Source of the DNA: Nioella sediminis
GTDB lineage: Bacteria > Pseudomonadota > Alphaproteobacteria > Rhodobacterales > Rhodobacteraceae
Reading direction: 5' to 3'
Assembly: GCF_001879695.1 (NCBI RefSeq)
Contig: NZ_MNBL01000121.1
Coordinates: 1-34,659, forward strand
DNA length: 34,659 nt
The notes under the pieces were generated by a model. The model was not told where the DNA came from. It saw only the letters and a program-made list of their open reading frames with translations, and did not search any database. Of this stretch, positions 7,544-14,826 are shown piece after piece (position 1 is the stretch's first letter; each line of letters opens with the position of its first letter). The translations under genes were made by a program, and so were the position numbers.

Positions 7544-8074
7544 ATGTTTCGCCTTGCGATCCTGTTGATGGCATTGCCTTTCCCGGCCATGGCCCTGACC
7601 TGCACCATGACATTTTCGGTGCATATCACCCATGGCATCGGCCCCTATCCGCCCGGTACAGACCTGAATGGAACCGCCGAGTTTGAAACCCTGCGCAGCT
7701 TCCGGCAGGAGGGCGGGGCAACAGCGCATCTGGCCACCGGCACCATGGGTCTGGACGGCCATATTACCGGCAGGCTCTGGACCCTGATCACCACCAACCG
7801 CACAGTCGCCGCCGATCTGGTCGGGCTCTATGCGCTCGATGTGGAGGGGCTGAGCTTTGTCGGGCAGGATTTTCGCGGACCCATGGCGATCACGCTCTAT
7901 GGCGATCCGGGCAGCTGGCCCCATGCCCGGCCACCGGTCACACAGGAAGAATGGGACAGCCTGACCCTGCGCCGGTCCTTCCAGCTGCATGCGCCCGACA
8001 GCTCGGACATGTTGGGCGGGGATGTCACGCGGCTGGATGCTAACTGCGTGGAAACTGACGCCCCGTCTCCCTAG
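7544..8074 (+). CDS. Hypothetical secreted protein
   Basis: This 176-residue protein was not recognised as a known family. It begins with a clear Sec signal peptide (MFRLAILLMALPFPAMA, cleavage expected after about residue 17), followed by LTCTMTFSVHIT. The mature part is rich in beta-prone segments, with one Cys near each end (TCTM and ANCVE) that could form a disulfide in the periplasm. The last 25 residues overlap a 25-bp sequence repeated at 9302-9326, where an alternative, related 3' end of the same kind of gene survives. The stop overlaps the stop of the Hint-domain gene by 4 bases. The gene may therefore have had its original 3' end replaced by an insertion. Confidence 0.75.
   Translation: MFRLAILLMALPFPAMALTCTMTFSVHITHGIGPYPPGTDLNGTAEFETLRSFRQEGGATAHLATGTMGLDGHITGRLWTLITTNRTVAADLVGLYALDVEGLSFVGQDFRGPMAITLYGDPGSWPHARPPVTQEEWDSLTLRRSFQLHAPDSSDMLGGDVTRLDANCVETDAPSP
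7999..8023 (+). repeat. 25-bp direct repeat, left copy
   Basis: This is identical over 25 bases to 9302-9326. It lies within the 3' end of the secreted-protein gene and encodes part of SSDMLGGD. To its left the two copies show no resemblance; to its right both continue to encode similar residues (RLDA-x-C). The repeat brackets the Hint-domain gene. Confidence 0.85.
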
Positions 8075-9216
8075 GCCGCACTGGTGAGCCTGACCTTTAC
8101 CCGTTCCGGCACTTGGCGGGCACTCATGGCGCGCGGCATGGGGAGCTCGTCCATTTCCCGCGCAATATCTCCGAACAACGAGACATATTCGTCGTAATTG
8201 TCAAAACTGCTGCGGGGAACATTGTCCACGAAACTTTCCGCAGGCAGCCCATTGGCAACCAGCACCACATGCCGCTCCGTCTCAATATGGAAATAGTCCA
8301 AGCGCGTCGGCAACTCTTCGTGACCCAGGACACGAATTTGCACGCCATCAACAAGTGCGCCCGCATGCACAAGGCAGCCCTGCAGCACCAGTGCGTGATC
8401 AGCCGTCAGGCACAGATCCCGCCTGGGGAGATCAGGGCCAAAGCTATCCTTCTCGATCAGGACGGGACGTAGCCGATCCGCCAGACGAAACCGGGGCATT
8501 ACCGTTTGGCGCGGCACCCAGATGATTTCGTGGCTTGTTCCATCGCGATCAAGGACTTCGTCCCCGGCGCATAGGTCCTCAATTGCCACCTCACCCTGCG
8601 GTGTCGCGATCATCGTGCCGCGCAAAAAGCAGTTTGCACTGCCGGCGGCTGAGTTTCCAACGATCCAGTTCGTGTCCCCATCCGGAAAGCGCTGGATGGT
8701 CTGACCATCCGCAACCGAAGACAATGTTACCGCCTCCGCATGGATCAAGTTGGTCCCCGTGAAGCCGGCGGACAGCTCAATCCCTGTCGGGGGGGGATTC
8801 CCAGGCTCTGCGTAGGCGAATGTGATGTAATCACCGGTCGCCGGGTCAACGACGGCCAATTGCTCTGCAATATTGTTCAGGTTGAAATTTGTGTTGTCGG
8901 CAACATCCGCCAGCACACCAGGATTGGCAGTCAGAAAGGCCGTCGTGCTCGTCGACTCTCCCATCAGGACAAATCGCTGACCTGCGGCCAATGACACGGA
9001 TCCGAAGGTGTAGACCAACTGACCACTGCTTCCATCCCAGACCTGATACCCGGTCAGGTCGAGCGCAGAGCCGCTGGTATTGATGAACTCGATGAATTCG
9101 TCGTCGTTTCCCTCCACACTGCTGTCAAGGTCAGTATCAAAACCAGGTGCTCCGGTTGGGTCATAGCCAATTTCGTTGATAACGAGGCCATTCAAAGAAT
9201 TCGCGGTTGCTGGCAT
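8071..9216 (-). CDS. Lamin-tail domain and Hint domain protein
   Basis: This 381-residue protein has two parts. Residues about 8-165 form a lamin-tail (LTD) beta-sandwich, with LVINEIGYDPTG, DEFIEFINTSGSALDLTGYQVWD and LAAGQRFVLMG. Residues about 195-345 form a Hint (hedgehog/intein) domain of the type common in Rhodobacteraceae. It opens at Cys196 (NCFLRGTMIATPQG), with IEDLCAGDEVLDRDG, the block-B-like TADHALVL (His274) and HIETERHVVLVANGLPAESF. No Sec signal is seen, so secretion by another route is possible but unproven. Hint domains cleave after an N-S acyl shift at the Cys; whether this one does is unknown. The gene lies opposite to its neighbours and within a direct-repeat-bounded segment, suggesting late acquisition. 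Confidence 0.88.
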   Translation of the reverse strand: MPATANSLNGLVINEIGYDPTGAPGFDTDLDSSVEGNDDEFIEFINTSGSALDLTGYQVWDGSSGQLVYTFGSVSLAAGQRFVLMGESTSTTAFLTANPGVLADVADNTNFNLNNIAEQLAVVDPATGDYITFAYAEPGNPPPTGIELSAGFTGTNLIHAEAVTLSSVADGQTIQRFPDGDTNWIVGNSAAGSANCFLRGTMIATPQGEVAIEDLCAGDEVLDRDGTSHEIIWVPRQTVMPRFRLADRLRPVLIEKDSFGPDLPRRDLCLTADHALVLQGCLVHAGALVDGVQIRVLGHEELPTRLDYFHIETERHVVLVANGLPAESFVDNVPRSSFDNYDEYVSLFGDIAREMDELPMPRAMSARQVPERVKVRLTSAA

Positions 9217-9301
9217 TGAAAAATCCTGACGGTAACTGATCTGGGGACATTTGGGTTCAGCGGAATGCTAACATCTGAGCCCAGTTTCTCAAGGCTGAAT
9301 G

Positions 9302-9326
9302 CAGCTCGGACATGTTGGGCGGGGAT
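9302..9326 (+). repeat. 25-bp direct repeat, right copy
   Basis: This is identical to 7999-8023. It forms the left edge of the remnant 3' end of a secreted-protein gene that ends with TAG at 9354-9356. Confidence 0.85.
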
Positions 9327-9356
9327 ATCTTGCGTCTCGACGCCATCTGTTCATAG
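9302..9356 (+). pseudogene. Displaced 3' end of a gene like the secreted protein at 7544
   Basis: The frame reads SSDMLGGDILRLDAICS followed by TAG, compared with SSDMLGGDVTRLDANCV near the end of the gene at 7544-8074. After the identical 25 bases the two copies differ mainly at synonymous or conservative positions, so both were once coding. Upstream of the repeat an in-frame TGA (9276) and lack of similarity show that the rest of the gene is not here. Either a paralogue decayed, or an insertion swapped the 3' end of one gene. Confidence 0.6.
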
Positions 9357-9410
9357 TGATTTGTAACGCACGGACCATTGTCGGATTGGAGAGAGGAAAG
9401 AACAGTTTCC

Positions 9411-9902
9411 ATGGATGTCATTGAACAAACCGACAAACGCCTTGTTCTGAGATACAGTGAACGCCAAGACAATTGGGCCTACCACGCCTTCGCGGCTTTC
9501 TTGTTCCTCTTCGGTTTGGCTTTTTTCATCTGGACCGATCTCGAGATCGTCGCCTACGGGACAATAGTCTTGGGCCTGCTTGTTTCGGTTTTCGGCTATT
9601 TCTCTCGTGATAACTGGCAGAGACTCTTGCTTGACCGGGAACAGAACGACGTCGTTTTTACAAGTAAGTCCGCTTTTGGCCGCAAGTCTGAAAGCATCCC
9701 GCTGTCGAAGGTGCATTCCGTCATCGTCAAGGAGAAGGAGGTTGTGGGAGACAATCGTCGCTACACGACCTACCGAACCGTGATCCGCCCTGTGTCCGGT
9801 TCGGGATTCTACGCCATCGGGATCGGCGCAGAGTGTCAGGACGATGCACAACGAATGTCTGACCTGCTCAACGCCTGGCTGGGGACCTCCGGCGACGTGT
9901 GA
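9411..9902 (+). CDS. Hypothetical membrane protein with two helices
   Basis: This 163-residue protein is not assigned to a family. After a short polar N-terminus (MDVIEQTDKRLVLRYSERQ), two hydrophobic helices follow at about residues 22-42 and 45-65 with a very short turn. A soluble C-terminal part (about 95 residues) of beta-rich character follows: LLLDREQNDVVFTSKSAFGRKSESIPLSKVHSVIVKE. The layout resembles small bacterial PH-like membrane proteins, but that is only an impression. I prefer ATG 9411, which follows a GAGAGGAAAG ribosome site, over a TTG 33 bases upstream. It stands alone between the Hint region and the ffh leader. Confidence 0.7.
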   Translation: MDVIEQTDKRLVLRYSERQDNWAYHAFAAFLFLFGLAFFIWTDLEIVAYGTIVLGLLVSVFGYFSRDNWQRLLLDREQNDVVFTSKSAFGRKSESIPLSKVHSVIVKEKEVVGDNRRYTTYRTVIRPVSGSGFYAIGIGAECQDDAQRMSDLLNAWLGTSGDV

Positions 9903-9960
9903 TCTACCCCAGCCTGTGCTTGACTCTCACTACCCTGCAGCATAAACGCCAAGCCAATAT

Positions 9961-10076
9961 CCGGAAAGTGCCAGCTTTCCGGTCCTGAGTCCGTTCTCAG
10001 GATCGCCCCCCGTCAGCGAGGTTTCGCCCACGGGGGTGTTGGTGCATTCCTCGCTGTCCCTTATCTGGGGGACAGC
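9961..10076 (+). ncRNA. Four consecutive hairpins in the ffh leader (candidate structured 5' UTR)
   Basis: H1 is CCGGAAAG/CTTTCCGG (9961-9968 with 9975-9982). H2 is TCCTGAG/CTCAGGA (9983-9989 with 9996-10002), abutting H1. H3 is CCCCCGT/ACGGGGG (10007-10013 with 10030-10036), extended across an internal loop by GCGA/TCGC around a GGTT tetraloop. H4 is GCTGTCCC/GGGACAGC (10053-10060 with 10069-10076). All outer arms are perfectly complementary. The ffh ribosome site begins about 15 bases later. The SRP RNA signature (GGAAG..AGCAGCC) is absent, so this is not the SRP RNA gene. I do not recognise a known riboswitch class. Confidence 0.5.
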
Positions 10077-10106
10077 AACCGAAGTAGATGAAAAGGGGCC
10101 GCGCCC

Positions 10107-11624
10107 ATGTTCGAAAATCTGTCCGAACGCCTGTCTGGTGTCTTCGACCGCCTGACCAAGCAGGGTGCCCTGTCCGAGGATGACGTCCGCACCGCCATGC
10201 GCGAGGTGCGCGTTGCCCTGCTGGAGGCTGACGTTTCCCTGCCCGTTGCCCGCCAGTTCATCAAATCGGTTGAGAAGAAAGCCACCGGCGCGGCCGTTAC
10301 CAAGTCGGTCACCCCCGGCCAGCAGGTCATCAAGATCGTCCATGACGAGCTGATCGAGACCCTGAGGGGCGAGGGTGACCCCGGCGCGCTGAAGATCGAC
10401 AATCCGCCCGCACCGATCCTGATGGTGGGCCTTCAGGGCTCGGGCAAAACCACCACCACCGCGAAGCTCGCCAAGCGTTTGAAGGAACGCGAGGGCAAGA
10501 AGGTGCTGATGGCCTCGCTCGACACCAACCGCCCGGCGGCTATGGAGCAGCTGGCCATTCTGGGTGTGCAGATCGGCGTCGACACCCTGCCGATCGTGAA
10601 GGGTGAGACTGCTCAGCAAATCGCCAAGCGCGCCAAGACGCAAGCCAGCCTTGGTGGCTATGACGTCTACATGCTGGATACTGCCGGTCGTCTGCATATC
10701 GACCAGGAACTGATCCAGCAGGCTCAGGAAGTGCGCGACATCGCGACCCCGCGCGAAACGCTTCTGGTCGTCGATGGCCTGACCGGTCAGGACGCGGTGA
10801 ATGTCGCGCAGGAGTTTGACGACAAGATCGGCGTCACCGGCGTCTGCCTGACCCGGATGGACGGCGACGGTCGTGGCGGCGCGGCCCTTTCGATGCGCGC
10901 GATCACCGGCAAGCCCATCCGCTTCGTCGGTCTCGGCGAAAAGATGGACGCGCTGGAAACGTTTGAGCCCGAGCGGATCGCCGGCCGCATCCTTGGCATG
11001 GGCGACATCGTGGCCCTTGTCGAAAAGGCGCAGGAAACGCTGGAGGCCGAACAGGCCGAGCGCATGATGAAGCGTTTCCAGAAGGGTATGTTCAACATGA
11101 ACGACCTGAAGGGCCAGCTGGAGCAGATGCTCAAGATGGGCGGCATGGAAGGCATGATGTCGATGATGCCGGGCATGAAGAAGATGGCCAAGCAGGTCGA
11201 GGATGCGGGCTTTGACGATGCGGTGATCCGCCGTCAGATCGCCCTGATCAACTCCATGACCAAGAAGGAGCGCGCCAATCCGCAGCTGCTGCAGGCCAGC
11301 CGCAAAAAGCGGATCGCGGCAGGGGCCGGGCAGGATGTGTCCGAACTCAACAAACTGCTGAAAATGCACCGCCAGATGTCCGACGCGATGAAGAAACTCG
11401 GCAAGATGGGCAAGAAGGGCATGATGCGCGGCGGCCTTGGCGCGCTCTTCGGCAAGGGCGGCGGTATGCCCGGAATGCCCGGCGGCCCCGGCGCGGGCGG
11501 CATGGATCAGGCGGCGCTCGAACAGGCCGCGAAACAGCTTGGCGCGCCCGGTTCGGGCAATATGCCCGGCCTCGGCGGTGCCCCGCTGCCCCCCGGCCTG
11601 TCAGGCTTCGGAAAGAAGAAGTGA
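10107..11624 (+). CDS. ffh: Signal recognition particle protein Ffh
   Basis: This 505-residue SRP54 homologue binds signal sequences and 4.5S RNA and delivers ribosomes to FtsY at the inner membrane. The N domain covers about 1-90. The G domain shows GLQGSGKT (108-115), DTNRPAA (139-145), DTAGR (191-195) and LTRMDGDGRGG. The methionine-rich M domain covers about 330-445 (KRFQKGMFNMNDL, MGGMEGMMSMMPGMKKM), ending in a Gly/Pro/Met-rich tail. The start has an AAAAGGGG ribosome site 8 bases upstream. It heads a tightly packed run to rimM, and its TGA overlaps the GTG start of the next gene. The leader holds four hairpins. No anomalies in the coding part. Confidence 0.98.
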   Translation: MFENLSERLSGVFDRLTKQGALSEDDVRTAMREVRVALLEADVSLPVARQFIKSVEKKATGAAVTKSVTPGQQVIKIVHDELIETLRGEGDPGALKIDNPPAPILMVGLQGSGKTTTTAKLAKRLKEREGKKVLMASLDTNRPAAMEQLAILGVQIGVDTLPIVKGETAQQIAKRAKTQASLGGYDVYMLDTAGRLHIDQELIQQAQEVRDIATPRETLLVVDGLTGQDAVNVAQEFDDKIGVTGVCLTRMDGDGRGGAALSMRAITGKPIRFVGLGEKMDALETFEPERIAGRILGMGDIVALVEKAQETLEAEQAERMMKRFQKGMFNMNDLKGQLEQMLKMGGMEGMMSMMPGMKKMAKQVEDAGFDDAVIRRQIALINSMTKKERANPQLLQASRKKRIAAGAGQDVSELNKLLKMHRQMSDAMKKLGKMGKKGMMRGGLGALFGKGGGMPGMPGGPGAGGMDQAALEQAAKQLGAPGSGNMPGLGGAPLPPGLSGFGKKK

Positions 11625-12172
11625 CCACAACCCTGCCGCATATCCCCACGCTTGAAACCGAGCGTCTCGTCCTGCGCGCCCCGCGCATGGGGGATGTGCA
11701 GCATTGGTGCGACTTCACGGCAACCAGCCGGGCCGAATTCATTGGCGGCCCAATGATCGCCGATCCCGCAAAGGCATGGCGCGCCTTCGCACATGTGGCG
11801 GGTATGTGGATGCTGCGCGGCTATGGCAGCTTTGTCTTCGCGCTCAGATCAGACCCCGAAACACCCATTGGCATGACCGGCCCCTGGCATCCGATCGACT
11901 GGCCGGAACAGGAACTCGGCTGGACGGTCTGGAACGCTGATGCCGAGGGCAAGGGCTTTGCCCTTGAAGCCGCGACAGAAGCGCGTCGGTTCGCCTATGA
12001 AGATCTCGGCTGGCCGACGGCGGTGTCCTATATCGACAGCCGCAACACACGGTCCATCGCCCTTGCGGAACGTATGGGATGCGAAGTGGATGCAAACGCC
12101 AAGGCACCCGAAGCTGAGGAAGGCGAGGTCATTCTGGTGTTCCGCCACCCCGCACCGGAGGCGCTGCAATGA
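11621..12172 (+). CDS. GNAT-family N-acetyltransferase (first of two)
   Basis: This 183-residue protein of the RimJ/RimL-like acetyltransferase type begins with the family opening LETERLVLRAPRMGDVQHW. It contains ELGWTVWNADAEGKGFALEAATEARRFAYEDLG, where the acetyl-CoA-binding loop lies, followed by TRSIALAERMGCEV near the C-terminus. The GTG start overlaps the ffh stop (GTGA), so translation is coupled. The next gene is a paralogue, and the two look like a tandem duplication. The substrate is unknown; the position inside an SRP and ribosomal-protein run hints at a protein N-terminus, but this is inference. Confidence 0.87.
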   Translation: MTTTLPHIPTLETERLVLRAPRMGDVQHWCDFTATSRAEFIGGPMIADPAKAWRAFAHVAGMWMLRGYGSFVFALRSDPETPIGMTGPWHPIDWPEQELGWTVWNADAEGKGFALEAATEARRFAYEDLGWPTAVSYIDSRNTRSIALAERMGCEVDANAKAPEAEEGEVILVFRHPAPEALQ

Positions 12173-12753
12173 TCCGCGCCCCGCACGAGATTCCCGCAAC
12201 CGGACCCGCCGCTGCCTTTGCCGCGTCGCTGCAGGCCGTGCTGCCGGTGCTGGACAGCGAGCGGTTGCGACTGCGCGCGCCCCGGATCGAGGATTTCGAG
12301 ACCTACGCCGCCATCGGAGCGAGCGAGCGGGGCCGCTATCTGGTCGAGGACAACACCGACCGCGATGCGCTCTGGCTCGATTTCGCGCAGATGGTGGCCT
12401 GCTGGCTGTTGCGCGGGCACGGCGTCTGGACGGTTGAGACCCGCGACACGGGCAAAGCTATCGGCTTCGTCCTGCTCGGCTTCGAACCGGGCGACCATGA
12501 ACCGGAACTGGGCTATCTGTTCCTGCCCGAAGCGGAAGGCCACGGCTACGCGCAGGAGGCCGCCCGCGCGGCCCGCGCCCATGCCTTCGACACGCTTGGG
12601 ATGAAAACGCTGGTCAGCACCATCGACCATGACAATGCCCGGTCCATCCGCCTTGCCGAACGGCTTGGCGCGACCCGCGACGCCGCCGCCGAGGCCGCCC
12701 ATGGCCACGCCATCCACGTTTACCGCCACAGCGCAGAGGAGACCCTGCAATGA
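12169..12753 (+). CDS. GNAT-family N-acetyltransferase (second of two)
   Basis: This 194-residue paralogue of the preceding gene has SERLRLRAPRIEDFETY, ELGYLFLPEAEGHGYAQEAARAARAHAFDTLG and ARSIRLAERLGA in the same order. It carries an extra N-terminal segment of about 25 residues before the first conserved strand. ATG overlaps the stop of the first copy by 4 bases, and its own stop overlaps the chorismate mutase start by 4 bases. The two copies are clearly diverged, so they likely act on different substrates or form a heterodimer. Confidence 0.87.
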   Translation: MIRAPHEIPATGPAAAFAASLQAVLPVLDSERLRLRAPRIEDFETYAAIGASERGRYLVEDNTDRDALWLDFAQMVACWLLRGHGVWTVETRDTGKAIGFVLLGFEPGDHEPELGYLFLPEAEGHGYAQEAARAARAHAFDTLGMKTLVSTIDHDNARSIRLAERLGATRDAAAEAAHGHAIHVYRHSAEETLQ

Positions 12754-13046
12754 GCGACGACACCGCCCGCGCCGCCGAGATCCTGAAAGGGCATCGCGAG
12801 TCCATCGACCGGCTGGACGCGATCCTCGTCTATACGCTTGGCGAGCGGTTCAAGCACACGCAGGCCGTGGGAAAGCTGAAAGCCACCCACGACCTGCCCC
12901 CCTCCGACCCGGCCCGCGAAGCCAAACAGATCGCGCGGCTGGAGGATCTGGCGAAAGAGGCCGATCTCGACCCCGAATTCGCCAAGAAGTTTCTGAACTT
13001 CATCATCGCTGAAGTCATTCAGCACCACAAACAACACCAATCCTGA
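12750..13046 (+). CDS. Chorismate mutase, AroQ type
   Basis: This 98-residue all-helical protein converts chorismate to prephenate for phenylalanine and tyrosine synthesis. The AroQ pattern is visible: HRESIDRLDAILVYTLGERF (Arg16, Arg33), AVGKLK, REAKQIARLEDLAKE (Arg56) and a final helix FLNFIIAEVIQHHKQ carrying Gln91. It is a monofunctional short enzyme without a fused prephenate dehydratase or dehydrogenase domain. The start overlaps the second acetyltransferase gene, and rpsP follows after 39 bases. Confidence 0.9.
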   Translation: MSDDTARAAEILKGHRESIDRLDAILVYTLGERFKHTQAVGKLKATHDLPPSDPAREAKQIARLEDLAKEADLDPEFAKKFLNFIIAEVIQHHKQHQS

Positions 13047-13085
13047 GGCCCCGGCCTCGACCGCCATTCAAAGGAGACACTCACA

Positions 13086-13478
13086 ATGGCTATGAAAATC
13101 CGGCTCGCCCGCGGCGGCTCCAAGAAGCGCCCCTTCTACCGCATCGTGGCGTCCGACAGCCGCATGCCGCGCGATGGCCGCTACATCGAGAAGCTCGGCA
13201 CCTATAACCCGCTGCTGCCCAAAGACAGCGAAGACCGCGTTCAGATGAACATGGAGCGCGTACAGTACTGGCTGGGTGAAGGCGCACAGCCGACCGACCG
13301 CGTGGCCCGCTTCCTCGAAGCCGCTGGCGTCGTCGAGAAGAAAGAGCGTGCCAACCTGAAGAAGGGTGCCCCCGGCAAGAAAGCCCTGGAGCGCGCAGAA
13401 GAGAAAGCTGCCAAGGCCGCTGAAGCTGCCGAAGCCGCTGCTGCCCCGGCCGAAGAAGAAGCCTCTTCCGAAGAGTAA
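13086..13478 (+). CDS. rpsP: 30S ribosomal protein S16
   Basis: This 130-residue protein has the S16 signature [19 protein letters not shown], followed by [20 protein letters not shown] and [20 protein letters not shown]. The conserved part ends near residue 85. A tail of about 45 residues follows, rich in Lys, Ala and Glu ([17 protein letters not shown]), as in many alphaproteobacteria. S16 assembles early into the 30S body. An AAAGGAGA ribosome site precedes the ATG. bluB begins 5 bases after the stop. Confidence 0.98.
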   Translation: MAMKIRLARGGSKKRPFYRIVASDSRMPRDGRYIEKLGTYNPLLPKDSEDRVQMNMERVQYWLGEGAQPTDRVARFLEAAGVVEKKERANLKKGAPGKKALERAEEKAAKAAEAAEAAAAPAEEEASSEE

Positions 13479-13483
13479 TCGGA

Positions 13484-14113
13484 ATGCGCGCGTTTTCTCG
13501 CGGCTTTCAAGACGATCTGACGGATCTGATGCGGTGGCGGCGCGATGTGCGCCGCTTCCGTCCCGATCCGGTGGACGAGGCGCTGTTGGCGGAAGCCCTT
13601 GGCGCCTTTTCACTTGCGCCCTCGGTCGGGCTGTCGGAACCGTGGCGGCTGGTCCGGGTGGACAGTACTGAAAAGCGGGCGCTTGCCGTCGAGAATTTCG
13701 AAGCCGCCAATGCAACAGCGTTGGCGGGCTACAGCGGGGACAAAGCCGAACGCTATGCCGGGCTAAAGCTGTCGGGCATGCGCGAGGCGCCGGTTCAGCT
13801 GGCGGTATTCTCGGACGAAGCGACCACCAAGGGCGCAGGCTTGGGGCGCCAGACCATGCCCGAGATGCTGCGCTATTCTGTCGTGTCTGCACTCATGCTG
13901 TTCTGGCTGGCGGCGCGGGCGCGGGGGCTTGGCGTCGGGTGGGTCTCGATCCTCGACGACGAAAGACTGACGCGCGATCTGGAGGTGCCCGAGGATTGGG
14001 CGCTTGTCGCCTATCTGTGCGTCGGCCTGCCGGAAGAAGATGGCGAAACCCCGGAACTGGAGCGGCTCGGATGGGAGCAGCGCGACAACACGCTGGACCT
14101 GCTGATCCGCTGA
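13484..14113 (+). CDS. bluB: 5,6-dimethylbenzimidazole synthase BluB
   Basis: This 209-residue nitroreductase-fold flavoenzyme cleaves reduced FMN with oxygen to make dimethylbenzimidazole, the lower ligand of cobalamin. The BluB-specific motif SVGLSEPWR (47-55) is present, with RRDVRRF (19-25) and GLGVGWVSIL (148-157); these separate BluB from ordinary nitroreductases. It starts 5 bases after rpsP, so it is transcribed with translation genes rather than with other cobalamin genes. No cobalamin riboswitch is visible. It implies that the host makes or remodels B12. Confidence 0.9.
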   Translation: MRAFSRGFQDDLTDLMRWRRDVRRFRPDPVDEALLAEALGAFSLAPSVGLSEPWRLVRVDSTEKRALAVENFEAANATALAGYSGDKAERYAGLKLSGMREAPVQLAVFSDEATTKGAGLGRQTMPEMLRYSVVSALMLFWLAARARGLGVGWVSILDDERLTRDLEVPEDWALVAYLCVGLPEEDGETPELERLGWEQRDNTLDLLIR

Positions 14114-14123
14114 GGTATTGCCG

Positions 14124-14318
14124 ATGATCCTTCTGCCGATCGCCTTCGCGATACTGGGGCTTTACCTACTGATCATGGGCGATGGCCCTGCGAAACTTGT
14201 CGGCGTGATCCTGATCCTCGTGGCCGCCGCTTTCATCTTCCTGTTCTGGGTTGCGATTTACGTGGAATTGCCGCCCGTTGACGCCTATCTTCCCGCCTTG
14301 GAGGTTCACCATGTCTGA
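14124..14318 (+). CDS. Small hypothetical membrane protein
   Basis: This 64-residue protein is made almost entirely of two hydrophobic helices (about 1-17 and 24-47), with the short polar link GDGPAKL and a C-terminal tail [14 protein letters not shown]. It lies between bluB and rimM, overlaps the rimM start by 8 bases and keeps the local codon usage, so translation seems likely. No family was recognised. Confidence 0.6.
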   Translation: MILLPIAFAILGLYLLIMGDGPAKLVGVILILVAAAFIFLFWVAIYVELPPVDAYLPALEVHHV

Positions 14319-14823
14319 CAGAGTTTGCTTGGCCGCAATCACCGGTTCCTACGGAGTCCGGGGAGAAGCACGGGTCAAAAGCTTCTGCGCCGAACCCTCG
14401 GCGTTAGGTGACTATGGTCCCCTCTCCGACGAAAAGGGCTCACGCGAGTTCAAGGTGACCATCACCCGCCCAGTAAAGGGAGGCTTTGCGGTGCGCTTGT
14501 CGGGTGTAAAGACCAAGGAAGAGGCCGACGCACTGAAGGGCGTCCGCCTCTATGCCCCGCGCGAGGCCCTGCCCGACCTGCCCGATGATGAGTTCTACCA
14601 TGCCGACCTGATCGGCCTGACCGTTGTCGATACCGGCGGGGCAGATCTGGGGCAGGTTCACGCAGTGATGAACCATGGCGCGGGCGACCTGCTGGAGGTC
14701 CGCCAGAAGGGTCGGTCCGGCACGGTTCTGGTGCCGTTCACACAGGCCATCGTGCCAACAGTCGACCTGACAGCAGGACGGATCGTGGTGGACCCTCCCG
14801 AGGGGCTGTTCGACGAAGACTGA
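14311..14823 (+). CDS. rimM: Ribosome maturation factor RimM
   Basis: This 170-residue protein assists 30S head assembly by binding S19. The N-terminal domain opens with [21 protein letters not shown], and the PRC-barrel domain includes [22 protein letters not shown] and [32 protein letters not shown] 14311 has a GGAGG ribosome site, inside the end of the preceding small gene. In most relatives trmD follows immediately; here trmD is 1.9 kb away, behind a convergent lipoprotein gene and a lower-GC segment. Confidence 0.95.
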   Translation: MSDRVCLAAITGSYGVRGEARVKSFCAEPSALGDYGPLSDEKGSREFKVTITRPVKGGFAVRLSGVKTKEEADALKGVRLYAPREALPDLPDDEFYHADLIGLTVVDTGGADLGQVHAVMNHGAGDLLEVRQKGRSGTVLVPFTQAIVPTVDLTAGRIVVDPPEGLFDED

Positions 14824-14826
14824 TCC

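Noticed and set aside
9961-10080. SRP (4.5S) RNA gene before ffh
   Set aside because: The universally conserved GGAAG/AGCAGCC loop of SRP RNA is absent on both strands.
9930-11369. Long open frame on the - strand (about 479 codons) across ffh
   Set aside because: It is antisense to the clearly recognisable ffh gene, has no family motif, and is of the kind GC-rich DNA gives on the opposite strand.
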